The notes beneath the pieces were generated by a model. The model was not told where the DNA came from. It searched no databases and was given only the letters and a program-made list of their open reading frames with translations. Shown in pieces: positions 51,115 through 62,686 of a stretch of 64,000 bases of DNA; within the stretch, counting starts at the first letter, position 1, and each line of letters begins with the position of its first letter. The DNA comes from DASPKT01 sp035626475. Its GTDB lineage: Bacteria > Pseudomonadota > Alphaproteobacteria > Azospirillales > Azospirillaceae. The DNA lies in contig DASPNP010000053.1 of the NCBI GenBank assembly GCA_035626475.1, positions 124,001 to 188,000 of the forward strand. Direction: 5' to 3'. The translations under genes and the position numbers were made by a program.

Positions 51115-52479
51115 CTATTCCGCCGCCAGCCGCGCGCCCAGCCAGCCATCCAGCGCCGCCAGCGCCCGGCGCGTGTAGGCGAGCTTGCGGTCCTTGCCCT
51201 TCAGCTCCCGCCCGTTCGCCTGCCGCTCGTCGAGCGCGGGGAACAGGCCGAAATTGACGTTCATGGGCTGGAAGGTCTCCGCCTCGGCGCCGCCGGTGAT
51301 GTGGCCCAAGATGGCGCCCAGCGCCGTTGTGGGCGGCGGCGGGGTCAGCGCTTGGCCCTGCCGCTCCGCGGCGGCGAAGCGACCGGCCAGCAGGCCGACG
51401 GCGGCGCTCTCGACATAACCCTCGCAGCCGGTGATCTGGCCGGCGAAGCGCAGCCGCGGCATGGCCTTCAGCCGCAGCGTCGCGTCCAGCAGGCGCGGGC
51501 TGTTGATGAAGGTGTTGCGGTGCAGCCCGCCCAGCCGCGCAAACTCGGCGTTCTCCAGGCCCGGGATCATGCGGAAGACCCGGGCCTGCTCGGCGTATTT
51601 CAGCTTGGTCTGGAATCCCACCAGGTTGTAGAGCGTGCCCAGCTTGTTGTCCTGGCGCAGCTGCACCACGGCATAGGGGCGGCGGCTGGTGTGCGGGTCG
51701 GTCAGCCCCACCGGCTTCATCGGGCCGTAGCGCAGCGTGTCCACGCCGCGCTCCGCCATGACCTCGATGGGCAGGCAGCCCTCGAAGTAGGCCGTGTCCT
51801 TCTCCCACTCCTTGAAGTCGGTCTTGGGCGCGTCCAGCAGCGCCTGGATGAAGGCCAGATAGCCATCCTTGTCGAAGGCGCAGTTGATGTAATCCTTGCC
51901 CGTGCCGCCCGGCCCCTCCTTGTCGTAGCGGCTCTGGAACCAGGCCTTGGACAGGTCGATGGACTCCAGATAGACGATCGGCGCGATGGCGTCGAAGAAG
52001 GCCAGCTGGTCCTCGCCGGTCAGGCTCCGCACGGCCTCGGCCAGGGCGGGCGAGGTTAGGGGGCCGGTCGCGACGATGACGCTGTCCCACGTCTCGGGCG
52101 GCAGGCCCGCCACCTCGCCGCGCTCGATCGTCACCAGCGGATGCGCCGCCAGCCGCGCCGTCACCTCGTCGGCGAAAGCGTCGCGGTCGACCGCCAGCGC
52201 GCCGCCGGCCGGCACCTTGTGCGTGTCGCCGGCCGCCAGGATCAGCGAGCCGCAGCGCCGCATCTCCTCGTGCAGCAGGCCGACGGCGTTGTACTCCGCG
52301 TCGTCCGAACGGAAGGAATTGGAGCAGACCAGTTCGGCGAACTTGTCGGTGGAGTGCGCGTCCGTGCGCCGGACCGGGCGCATCTCGTGCAGCACGACGG
52401 GGATGCCGGCCTGGGCGACCTGCCACGCGGCCTCGCTCCCGGCAAGGCCGCCGCCGATGATATGGATGGGGTTCGTCAT
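51115..52479 (-). CDS. trmFO: Methylenetetrahydrofolate--tRNA-(uracil-5-)-methyltransferase
   Basis: 454 residues. FAD-binding IHIIGGGLAGSEAAWQ at the N-terminus; HEMRPVRRTDAHSTDKFAELVCSNS carries the family signature (split at HST), and the C-terminal half has NTFINSPRLLDATLRLK and the late FQPMNVNFGLFPAL. TrmFO makes ribothymidine at position 54 of tRNA using folate instead of SAM. It is widespread in alphaproteobacteria. Start ATG with no competing start. Confidence 0.95.
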   Translation of the reverse strand: MTNPIHIIGGGLAGSEAAWQVAQAGIPVVLHEMRPVRRTDAHSTDKFAELVCSNSFRSDDAEYNAVGLLHEEMRRCGSLILAAGDTHKVPAGGALAVDRDAFADEVTARLAAHPLVTIERGEVAGLPPETWDSVIVATGPLTSPALAEAVRSLTGEDQLAFFDAIAPIVYLESIDLSKAWFQSRYDKEGPGGTGKDYINCAFDKDGYLAFIQALLDAPKTDFKEWEKDTAYFEGCLPIEVMAERGVDTLRYGPMKPVGLTDPHTSRRPYAVVQLRQDNKLGTLYNLVGFQTKLKYAEQARVFRMIPGLENAEFARLGGLHRNTFINSPRLLDATLRLKAMPRLRFAGQITGCEGYVESAAVGLLAGRFAAAERQGQALTPPPPTTALGAILGHITGGAEAETFQPMNVNFGLFPALDERQANGRELKGKDRKLAYTRRALAALDGWLGARLAAE

Positions 52480-52597
52480 GGCGCAGTAGGTGGGGTCAAG
52501 GCGCCCCGCTAGTCAAGCCGCGCGACGCCGAACGGCGAGGCGCATGGCGCCGCCCGGGGTACTGCTGCTAAGCTCTACCGAAAGGGGTAACGACATC

Positions 52598-53119
52598 ATG
52601 CGGAGGGGAAGAGCCTTGGACGTCCTGATCACCGTGCTCGGCTGGACCGTCGGCGCAATCGTGGCGCTGTTCGTCGCGTGGCAGATCTTCATCGCGATCT
52701 ATGTCGGCAATCTCGAGCGCAGCCACGGCGCGGCGGTGGATTTCTCCACGCTGGAGCTGACCTGGAAGCCCAACCAGTTCCTGATGGCGCCCGCCGGCGC
52801 CACCCGCGCCCAGGCGCACGCGGTCTCCGACGTGCTGCCGCAGCCGCCGGCCCGGGTGGCCGCCGCGCTGATGGAGGTGGTGAAGGCCCAGCCCTCGACC
52901 CGCATCCTCCAGACCTCGGCCGACGGGCTGAGCTTCACCGCCGTGCAGCAGACCCGACTGATGCGCTACCCGGACTTCGCCGCCATCGAGGTGCGGGGGG
53001 TGGAGGGCGGCAGCGTGGTGCTGGCCTACAGCCGCGCCGTCTTCGGCATCCGCGACTTCGGCGTGAACCGCGCGCGCGTTGAAGGCTGGATGCGGGAGCT
53101 GCGGGCGAAGCTGGGGTGA
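52598..53119 (+). CDS. DUF1499 protein with N-terminal membrane helix
   Basis: 173 residues from MRRGRALDVL; AAAGGGG lies about 10 bases upstream. One membrane helix (VLGWTVGAIVALFVAWQIFI) precedes a DUF1499 domain (KAQPSTRILQTSADGLSFTA, RLMRYPDFAAIEV, VVLAYSRAVFGIRDFGVNR). DUF1499 proteins are envelope-associated and of unknown function. The gene diverges from trmFO and is followed by a dispersed repeat. Confidence 0.82.
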   Translation: MRRGRALDVLITVLGWTVGAIVALFVAWQIFIAIYVGNLERSHGAAVDFSTLELTWKPNQFLMAPAGATRAQAHAVSDVLPQPPARVAAALMEVVKAQPSTRILQTSADGLSFTAVQQTRLMRYPDFAAIEVRGVEGGSVVLAYSRAVFGIRDFGVNRARVEGWMRELRAKLG

Positions 53120-53123
53120 ACAG

Positions 53124-53309
53124 TCCCTCTCCCCTTGAGGGAGAGGGAGGGACCCACGCGGAGCGTGGGAGGGTGAGGGGTCGGCGGGCGTCAGCCCAAC
53201 GTTCTCCACCGCTGTTCCAGGATTACCGGTCGAGTGGCCGCTTCGCGGCACCCCTCATCCTCCCCAAGCAGGCTTGGGGCCCCATCCTTCTCCCTCAAGG
53301 GGAGAAGGA
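53124..53309. repeat. Dispersed repeat, CCCTCTCCC family, copy 2 (inverted pair)
   Basis: The left half starts with CCCTCTCCCCTTGAGGGAGA and contains CCCACGCGGAGCGTGGG. The right half has CCTCCCCAAGCAGGCTTGGG and ends with TCCTTCTCCC paired to GGGAGAAGGA (53285-53294/53300-53309). The halves are roughly inverted, giving a mini-element of about 186 bases without coding content. It resembles 21294-21420 and occupies the space between the convergent DUF1499 and amino-acid binding protein genes. Confidence 0.65.
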
Positions 53310-53322
53310 TAACGGAGCCGCC

Positions 53323-53360
53323 AAAGAAAAAGGGCGCCACCCCCCGGGGGATGGCGCCCT
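53323..53360 (-). terminator. Rho-independent terminator of the binding-protein gene
   Basis: AGGGCGCCA (53331-53339) and its complement (53352-53360), with an inner CCCCC/GGGGG, form a strong stem. On the minus strand it is followed by TTTTTCTTT. It lies just past the stop of the gene at 53382-54491, indicating a single-gene transcript. Confidence 0.75.
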
Positions 53361-53381
53361 TCGCATGTGTGCCCGCCCGCC

Positions 53382-54491
<1,110 letters not shown>

Positions 54492-54651
54492 CCCGTGGGT
54501 CTCCCTGTGACTGGACCGGTGTGACTGGACCGGCGAGGTTTGTTGGTTGGCGGCAAACCTAGCACAGGGTTTATCGGGGAAACACGGTGAGATGAAGGCG
54601 CGGGCGCGGCAGCCCGAAGGCATGCCGCGCCTCGCCCCCAGCCCCAGGCCG

Positions 54652-55161
54652 TCACTCGGCGATGACGGTCACCGCGCGGCGGTTCTGCTGCCACGCCGAC
54701 TCGCTGGCACCCGGAACGGCGGGCCGCTCCTTGCCGTAGCTCAGCGTCGTGATGCGGCTGGCATCGATGCCCTGGGCCACGAGATAGGCGCGCGCGGCGG
54801 CGGCGCGGCGGTCGCCCAGCGCGAGGTTGTACTCGCGCGTACCGCGCTCGTCGGAATGGCCCTCCAGCGTGATGCGGACGCCCGGTTGGCTGCGCAGCAG
54901 CTGCACCTGCCGGTCGAGCGTGGCGGTCGCCTCGGGGGACAGGTCGTAGCGGTCGGTGCCGAAGAACACCCGGTCGCCGACCTGGGCCAGCTGCTCGCGG
55001 ATGCCGCCCTGCATGGCGTCGCCGACGGCGGTGACCGGGGCGCTGCCGCCGGCGCCGTAACCACCGGCACCGCCGGTCGAAGTGGCCGAGCTGTCCTCGC
55101 CGGGCGAGGCGCAGGCGGCCAGGCCGAGGCAGAGCAGGGAGGAGAGGAGAACGCGCTTCAT
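54652..55161 (-). CDS. pal: Peptidoglycan-associated lipoprotein
   Basis: 169 residues. Lipobox LGLAAC (Cys17), a Gly/Ser-rich tether, then an OmpA-like domain: DRVFFGTDRYDLSPEA, the peptidoglycan-binding GHSDERGTREYNLALGDRRA and SYGKERPAVPGAS. Pal anchors the outer membrane to the wall as part of Tol-Pal. The tolQRAB genes usually upstream are not here; pal stands alone between a binding-protein gene and pcs. A hairpin around 54594-54644 may end its transcript. Confidence 0.93.
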   Translation of the reverse strand: MKRVLLSSLLCLGLAACASPGEDSSATSTGGAGGYGAGGSAPVTAVGDAMQGGIREQLAQVGDRVFFGTDRYDLSPEATATLDRQVQLLRSQPGVRITLEGHSDERGTREYNLALGDRRAAAARAYLVAQGIDASRITTLSYGKERPAVPGASESAWQQNRRAVTVIAE

Positions 55162-55282
55162 GGGGATGCTCCGTGGGGGTGTTGATGTCCTTTGATCCGC
55201 CCGGCCTGTGACCGAAAAGGGGCACGGACGCGACGGAAAAGGGGAATATGATTGAGGTCGCAGGGGTTTATACGCGCCGTGG

Positions 55283-56026
55283 CTATTTCGCCATGCGGTC
55301 GGCGCCCCTGTCGGCGATCGTGCGCCAGAGGCTTACGGCCACGAGATAGAGCCCGCCAGCGACAAAGATGCCCAGCAGCCATCCCGGCCGCGCGGGATGC
55401 AGCCACAGCAGCGCGACGGCGGACAGGCCCCAGGCGGCCGTCACGACTAGGGTCAGGGCCCGCCAGCGCTCCACCCGGAAGGGATGCACCGCCTTCAGCG
55501 GCGCGAAGGTCAGCACCACCAGCAGGACCGTGACGGCGGCGTTCAGGGCCGGGGGGGTGCCCAGCAGGAACAGCACCAGCACCACCCCGCTCCACACCGC
55601 CGGGAAGCCGACGAAATGGTTGTCGGCCGCCTTCATGTCCGTCTTCGCGAACAGGTGCAGCGAGCTCAGCAGGACCAGCGCGATCAGCGGCAGCGCCAGC
55701 GGATCGGGCAGCATGCCGAACCGCCAGAGGATGGCCGCCGGCACGAAGACGTAGGTGAGGAAGTCGACGATCAGGTCCAACGCCGCCCCGTCGATCCCAG
55801 GAACCGAGTCGCGGATGCGGACGCGGCGGGCGAGCGGGCCGTCAAGCCCATCCACCAGCAGCGACAGGCAGAGCCACAGCAGCGCTTGCGCCGGCTCGCC
55901 CTCGAACACCGCCAGCAGCGACAGGAAGGCAATGACGGCGCCGCTGGCCGTCAGCAGGTGGACGCCCCAGGCGGCGAGTCGGCGGCGGACGGGAACCGGG
56001 TGAGGCGCCTGGCTCCCGTCCGCCAT
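55283..56026 (-). CDS. pcs: Phosphatidylcholine synthase
   Basis: 247 residues, about eight membrane helices. The CDP-alcohol phosphotransferase motif DGLDGPLARR with GIDGAALDLIVDFLTY is complete. The overall pattern, with DNHFVGFPAVWSGVVLVLF, fits Pcs, which condenses CDP-diacylglycerol with choline to make phosphatidylcholine in one step, typical of host-associated and soil alphaproteobacteria. It starts 3 bases after the uvrA stop, so it may be read from the uvrA promoter. Confidence 0.9.
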   Translation of the reverse strand: MADGSQAPHPVPVRRRLAAWGVHLLTASGAVIAFLSLLAVFEGEPAQALLWLCLSLLVDGLDGPLARRVRIRDSVPGIDGAALDLIVDFLTYVFVPAAILWRFGMLPDPLALPLIALVLLSSLHLFAKTDMKAADNHFVGFPAVWSGVVLVLFLLGTPPALNAAVTVLLVVLTFAPLKAVHPFRVERWRALTLVVTAAWGLSAVALLWLHPARPGWLLGIFVAGGLYLVAVSLWRTIADRGADRMAK

Positions 56027-56029
56027 GGA

Positions 56030-58885
<2,856 letters not shown>

Positions 58886-59131
58886 GGTGCGTTCTAGTCT
58901 ACCCGCGCCAAAGTCGCCGCGCAACGGCTGCCGACGAAACCTGCGCCAATATGGGCCAGGGTCAAGGGTTGGGGTAGTAACCCGCTCGTGAAATCCGTGG
59001 GGCGCGCCCCCGCCTGGGCCATGGCGGCCATGCGCGGGCGGTGTGCCACCGGGCGACTCGGGGCTGGACAGAGGCCGTGTCACCGGGACGGCCATGCCGA
59101 TGCGGGTACCGCGCTCCGCACTCTTTTCAAC

Positions 59132-59146
59132 GTTCGCGTTATGTTC
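59132..59146. promoter_or_regulatory. LexA (SOS) box, GTTC-N7-GTTC
   Basis: GTTCGCGTTATGTTC is an exact match to the alphaproteobacterial LexA direct repeat GTTC-N7-GTTC. It lies between divergent uvrA (start 58885) and ssb (start 59260), genes regularly under SOS control. A/T-rich flanks (CTCTTTTCAAC, TATATTCGG) fit promoter DNA. The rest of the 374-base intergenic region shows nothing else recognisable. Confidence 0.8.
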
Positions 59147-59259
59147 TATATTCGGAGTTGTCCACAGCAAAGTGCCCGGGGTGGGCGGAACGGCCATGGT
59201 GCCGCCCGCGCGCCGCGTGTAGGCTGCGGGCTCAACTCCAGATTCAGGACGGATTGGAC

Positions 59260-59844
59260 ATGGCTGGAAGCGTCAACAAGGTCATCATCCTAGGCAACCT
59301 CGGCAAGGACCCCGAGGTCCGCTCGATGCAGAGCGGCGGCAAGGTCTGCAACCTGCGGATCGCCACCTCGGAGACCTGGAAGGACAAGAATTCGGGGGAG
59401 CGCCAGGAGCGCACCCAGTGGCATCAGGTCGTCATCTTCAACGAGGCGCTGATCGGCGTGGCCGAGCGGTTCCTGAAGAAGGGCTCGAAGGTCTATGTCG
59501 AGGGCCAGCTCGAGACCCGCAAGTGGACGGACCAGTCCGGCGCGGAGAAGTACACGACCGAAGTCGTGCTTCGTCCCTACCGCGGCGAGCTGACCCTGCT
59601 CGACGGCCGTGAGGGCGGCGGCGCCTCATCGGGCGGCGGCGACTATGGCGGCGACTACGGCGGTGGCGGCGGCGACGATTACGGCTCCAGCGGCGGCGGT
59701 GGCAGCCGTGGGGGCGGGTCGCGCGGCGGCTACGGCAATGACCGGGGCGGCGGCGGAGGGTACGGCAACGACCGTGCCGCCGGCGGTCAGCAGCGGGGTG
59801 GTGCGCGTCCGGCCGACGATCTCGACGACGAGATCCCGTTCTGA
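59260..59844 (+). CDS. ssb: Single-stranded DNA-binding protein
   Basis: 194 residues. The OB fold spans about 1-110 (VNKVIILGNLGKDPEVR, WHQVVIFNE, KGSKVYVEGQLETRKW). A Gly-rich linker of about 70 residues follows with repeated GYGNDRGGGG segments, then the acidic interaction tip DDLDDEIPF that recruits repair and replication partners. The linker is longer and more Gly-rich than in E. coli. Its stop overlaps the ATG of the CpeT-family gene (TGATG). Confidence 0.96.
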   Translation: MAGSVNKVIILGNLGKDPEVRSMQSGGKVCNLRIATSETWKDKNSGERQERTQWHQVVIFNEALIGVAERFLKKGSKVYVEGQLETRKWTDQSGAEKYTTEVVLRPYRGELTLLDGREGGGASSGGGDYGGDYGGGGGDDYGSSGGGGSRGGGSRGGYGNDRGGGGGYGNDRAAGGQQRGGARPADDLDDEIPF

Positions 59845-60470
59845 TGCGGCGCGCCGGCTTCCTCACTCTGATGGGGGCCGCCGGCGCGGTCCTCGCGTTC
59901 ACCTTCTCGCCGCCCGTGCGGGCGGACGAGGTTTCGGAGATGGCCCGCCTCATGGCGGGCCATTTCTCGTCCAGGGCCCAGCATGAGCGCGACCCGGCCT
60001 ACGATCCGGTCGAGCTGCACGTCGTGCCGGTCTGGCCGGGGCGGAGCGACGGCACTTGGCTCTATGTCGAGCAACACATGGCGGCCACGCCGGAACGGCC
60101 CTACCGCCAGCGCTTCTACCAGCTGCGCCCGGCGGCCGGCGGCGCCGTGGAGGTGATCGTGCACCAGCCGGCCGAGCCTACCGCCCTGGTCGGCGCCTGG
60201 AAGGAGCCGGCGCGGCTGGAGCGGGCCAGCCCGGATGCGCTGAAGCCGCTCACCGGCTGCGAGATGCGCTTCACCCGCCAGGGCGCCGCCTTCGCCGGCG
60301 GCACCGACGGGCGCAAGTGCCCCAACGGCTACAAGGGCGCCGCCGCCATGTCGTCGGAGATCACGCTCGACATGTCGGCCACCCGCATCTGGGACCGCGG
60401 CTGGACCGCCGACGGCCAGCATGCCTGGGGACCGAAGGGCGGCGGCTACGTGTTCGACCGGCAGCGCTAG
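59844..60470 (+). CDS. CpeT/CpcT-family protein, predicted exported
   Basis: 208 residues. Signal peptide ending near PVRADEV. The mature part matches the CpcT/CpeT beta-barrel: LMAGHFSSRAQ, WLYVEQHMA, YRQRFYQLRP, a conserved GCEMRFTRQGAAFAGGTDG and KCPNGYKGA, and RIWDRGWTADGQHAWGP near the end (listed separately). In cyanobacteria the family attaches or chaperones bilin chromophores; non-photosynthetic homologues have no known role. Two Cys (C142- and C155-region) could form a disulphide. Translation is coupled to ssb (TGATG), although the two proteins would work in different compartments. Confidence 0.82.
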   Translation: MRRAGFLTLMGAAGAVLAFTFSPPVRADEVSEMARLMAGHFSSRAQHERDPAYDPVELHVVPVWPGRSDGTWLYVEQHMAATPERPYRQRFYQLRPAAGGAVEVIVHQPAEPTALVGAWKEPARLERASPDALKPLTGCEMRFTRQGAAFAGGTDGRKCPNGYKGAAAMSSEITLDMSATRIWDRGWTADGQHAWGPKGGGYVFDRQR

Positions 60471-60517
60471 GGCGCCGTCGGTCACCCGCTGGTAGGGCTC
60501 GTCGCCCGTCCCCCCAA

Positions 60518-60732
60518 CCGTCATCCCGGCGCAAGCCGGGACCCAGGGGTTGCAGCGGGATACGCCCGATGCAGCGCTGATTTGGTTCGTAGGTCGCATG
60601 GAGCCGCAGGCGCAGTGCGACTTCCCAGCCGGTGTGTCGCATTACGGCTTCGCCTCCATGCGACCTACGGGTGCTCTTCATCGGCGATGCATTGCTGCAA
60701 CCCCTGGGCCCCGGCCTGCGCCGGGGTGACGG
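60518..60732. repeat. Composite nested palindrome: family 2 arms around family 1 copy C
   Basis: The outer arms 60518-60556 and 60694-60732 (39 bases each, starting CCGTCATCCCGGCGCAAGCC and ending as its near-complement) are an inverted pair of the well-known CCGTCATCCCGG dispersed element. Between them, at 60588-60670, lies a complete family 1 palindrome (CGTAGGTCGCAT ... ATGCGACCTACG). The block fills the 306-base space between the convergent CpeT-family and small Pro-rich genes. No coding content was found. Confidence 0.8.
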
Positions 60733-60776
60733 TGGAGGGGAACAGCCGTACCGATCATGCCGAGCCGCTCACCTTT

Positions 60777-60959
60777 CTAGTACTGCCCCGGAGTCGGGCT
60801 CTCCGGAATCGAGCCGGGGCTGATCACGTCGGGGCTGGGGATGCCGATGTCGGGCTGCTGGATGTCCGGCTGCTCGCGCGGGATGCTGCCGGGCATGTCC
60901 TGGTCCTCGCGGGGCGAGGGAATCTCGGTCTCCTGCGGCGGGCGGGGATTGGGCGCCAT
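60777..60959 (-). CDS. Small proline-rich protein of unknown function
   Basis: 60 residues from MAPNPRPPQE; AGGAGG precedes the ATG by 6 bases, a strong start. The sequence is almost wholly Pro, Glu, Asp, Gln and Ser (IPSPREDQDMPG, PDIQQPDIGIPSPDVISPG), with repeated PDI and PSP units, so it should be disordered. No signal peptide or domain. Real-gene status rests on the ribosome-binding site and consistent composition. Confidence 0.6.
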   Translation of the reverse strand: MAPNPRPPQETEIPSPREDQDMPGSIPREQPDIQQPDIGIPSPDVISPGSIPESPTPGQY

Positions 60960-61096
60960 GGCGGGCCTCCTGGTTGGGGTCACCACTAGAACCCGGCCGC
61001 GGAGAGGCGGTTCCGGGTTCCCCCGACGACGCTGGCCGGCCATGCGGCGCGGCGGCTTGACCGGAGGGCGGGTCCTGCGGTTTTCTGCGGCTGAAC

Positions 61097-61114
61097 ACTT
61101 CCGACATCGGAAGT
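61097..61114. promoter_or_regulatory. Perfect palindrome upstream of the MATE gene, operator candidate
   Basis: ACTTCCGACATCGGAAGT has two perfect 8-base arms with a 2-base centre. It lies 31-48 bases before the ATG at 61145 and touches the alternative ATG at 61115. Size and symmetry suit a TetR- or MarR-type dimer, often found at drug-efflux promoters. No regulator gene is adjacent. Confidence 0.45.
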
Positions 61115-61144
61115 ATGAGCGTCCCGATCCGCACGGTTCCCAGC

Positions 61145-62494
61145 ATGTCCAGCATCGCCCTCGACCATGGCAACGCCCGCCTGAAGCGCCATGCGGCGGA
61201 ACTGCTCCGCCTGGCCATCCCGGTGATGGTGGCGCGCGCCGGCATCATCGTCATGGCGGTGGTGGACACGCTGTTCGTCGGCCACTACGGCGCGGTCGAG
61301 CTGGCCTATCTCGGGCTGGGCGGCACGCCCGTCGGCGTCTTCTTCGCCACCATCGTCGGGCTGATGATGGGCACCATCGTCATGGCGTCGCAGGCGCTGG
61401 GCGCCGGCAACCCGGCCGAGTGCGGGGCGGTGTGGCGGCGCTCGCTGCCCTGGGCGGCCCTGGTGGGCTTCGCCTTCCTGGCCGTCTGCCTGGTGGCGGA
61501 GCCGCTGTTCCTGCTGGCCGGGCAGGAGCCCGACCTGGCGCGCGGCGGTGCCGGGGTCATCCTCGTGCTGGGCTACGGCATGCCGGCCGGCGCCATCTAC
61601 ATCACCACCGCCTTCTACCTGGAGGGTCTGAAGCGCCCGATGCCGGGCATGGTGGCGATGCTGCTCGCCAACGTCGCCAATGTCGGGCTGAACTGGGTGT
61701 TCGTCTTCGGCAAGCTCGGCTTCCCGGAGATGGGGGCGGAGGGCGCCGCCTGGGCGACGACGAGCCTGCGCTGGGCCACCGCCATCGGCTTGGTCGTCTA
61801 TGTGCTGACCATGGCGGACCATGAGCGATTCGCCTCGCGGGGGACGCTGCGGGGCTGGTGGCGCGACGGGGCGGAGCAGCGCCGGCTAGGCTATGCCGCC
61901 GGCCTCAGCCAGGGCCTCGAATCCTCCGCCTTCGGCGCGCTCGGCTTGTTCGCCGGCATGCTGGGGGCGCTGGCGCTGGCGGCCTACACCGTGGCGCTGA
62001 ACCTGCTCGCGCTGCCCTTCATGGCGGCACTGGGCCTGGCCTCGGCGACGGCGGTGCGGGTGGGGGCGGCGCACGGCGCCGGCGACCGGCGCGAGCTGGT
62101 GACCGCCGGCTGGATGGGGCTCGCCGTCACCTCGGTCATCCTGGCGGTGGCGGGCGCCTTCTACGGGCTGCTGCCGGAGACGATCGCCGGCGCCTTCGCC
62201 AAGGAGCCGGAGCTCATCGCCGCCATCCTGCCGCTGATCGGCTTCAGCGCCTGGATCCTGGTGGTGGACGGCGGCCAGGTGGTGATGGCGAGCGCGCTGC
62301 GCGGCCGTGGCGACGCCTGGATTCCCACGGCGCTGCACTTCGTCAGCTACTACGCCGTGATGATCCCCGCCGGCGCGGCGCTGGCCTTCTGGGCCGGGCG
62401 CGGCGTGCTGGGGCTGTACGAGGGCATCTTCATCGCCAGCGTCGTGTCCGTGGCGATCCTGTCGGCGCGCTTCTGGTGGCTGTCCCGGCGCTGA
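61145..62494 (+). CDS. MATE-family multidrug/cation antiporter
   Basis: 449 residues from MSSIALDHGN; an ATG ten codons upstream is the alternative. Twelve membrane helices in two similar halves, with LAIPVMVARAGIIVMAVVDT at the first helix and GLSQGLESSAFGALGLFAGM at the start of the second half. The NorM/DinF-like pattern predicts export of cationic drugs or metabolites driven by Na+ or H+. The substrate is unknown. It is monocistronic, with a palindromic operator candidate just upstream. Confidence 0.87.
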   Translation: MSSIALDHGNARLKRHAAELLRLAIPVMVARAGIIVMAVVDTLFVGHYGAVELAYLGLGGTPVGVFFATIVGLMMGTIVMASQALGAGNPAECGAVWRRSLPWAALVGFAFLAVCLVAEPLFLLAGQEPDLARGGAGVILVLGYGMPAGAIYITTAFYLEGLKRPMPGMVAMLLANVANVGLNWVFVFGKLGFPEMGAEGAAWATTSLRWATAIGLVVYVLTMADHERFASRGTLRGWWRDGAEQRRLGYAAGLSQGLESSAFGALGLFAGMLGALALAAYTVALNLLALPFMAALGLASATAVRVGAAHGAGDRRELVTAGWMGLAVTSVILAVAGAFYGLLPETIAGAFAKEPELIAAILPLIGFSAWILVVDGGQVVMASALRGRGDAWIPTALHFVSYYAVMIPAGAALAFWAGRGVLGLYEGIFIASVVSVAILSARFWWLSRR

Positions 62495-62578
62495 CGGCGT
62501 CTGCGTCCCCAGGGCAGGAATGGGGCAGGGATGGGGTGAACAAGCGGGCGGCATCCCCATCTGTTGGGATGCGCTTCA

Positions 62579-62656
62579 TTGTTCGCATCCGCGAATAATG
62601 GTACAAATCGCGCGCTGAATTCCGACCCGGCGGCCGGCCCTTGGTGCTGGCCGCCG
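62579..62656 (+). promoter_or_regulatory. Putative gyrA promoter and leader hairpin
   Basis: TTGTTC (62579-62584) and TACAAA (62602-62607) with a 17-base spacer form a plausible sigma70-type promoter. The leader then contains CGGCGGCCGGC (62628-62638), which pairs with GCTGGCCGCCG (62646-62656) around a 7-base loop, about 30 bases before the gyrA start. The hairpin is stable enough to affect translation or transcript stability. Assignment is by eye. Confidence 0.35.
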
Positions 62657-62686
62657 ATATCTTCATCCAAGACCCCAGGGTTCGTT

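Noticed and set aside
59615..59800. Short tandem repeats as a CRISPR-like or minisatellite array
   Set aside because: They are in-frame Gly/Tyr/Asp/Arg codons of the ssb linker, not a non-coding array. No CRISPR array was seen anywhere in the window.
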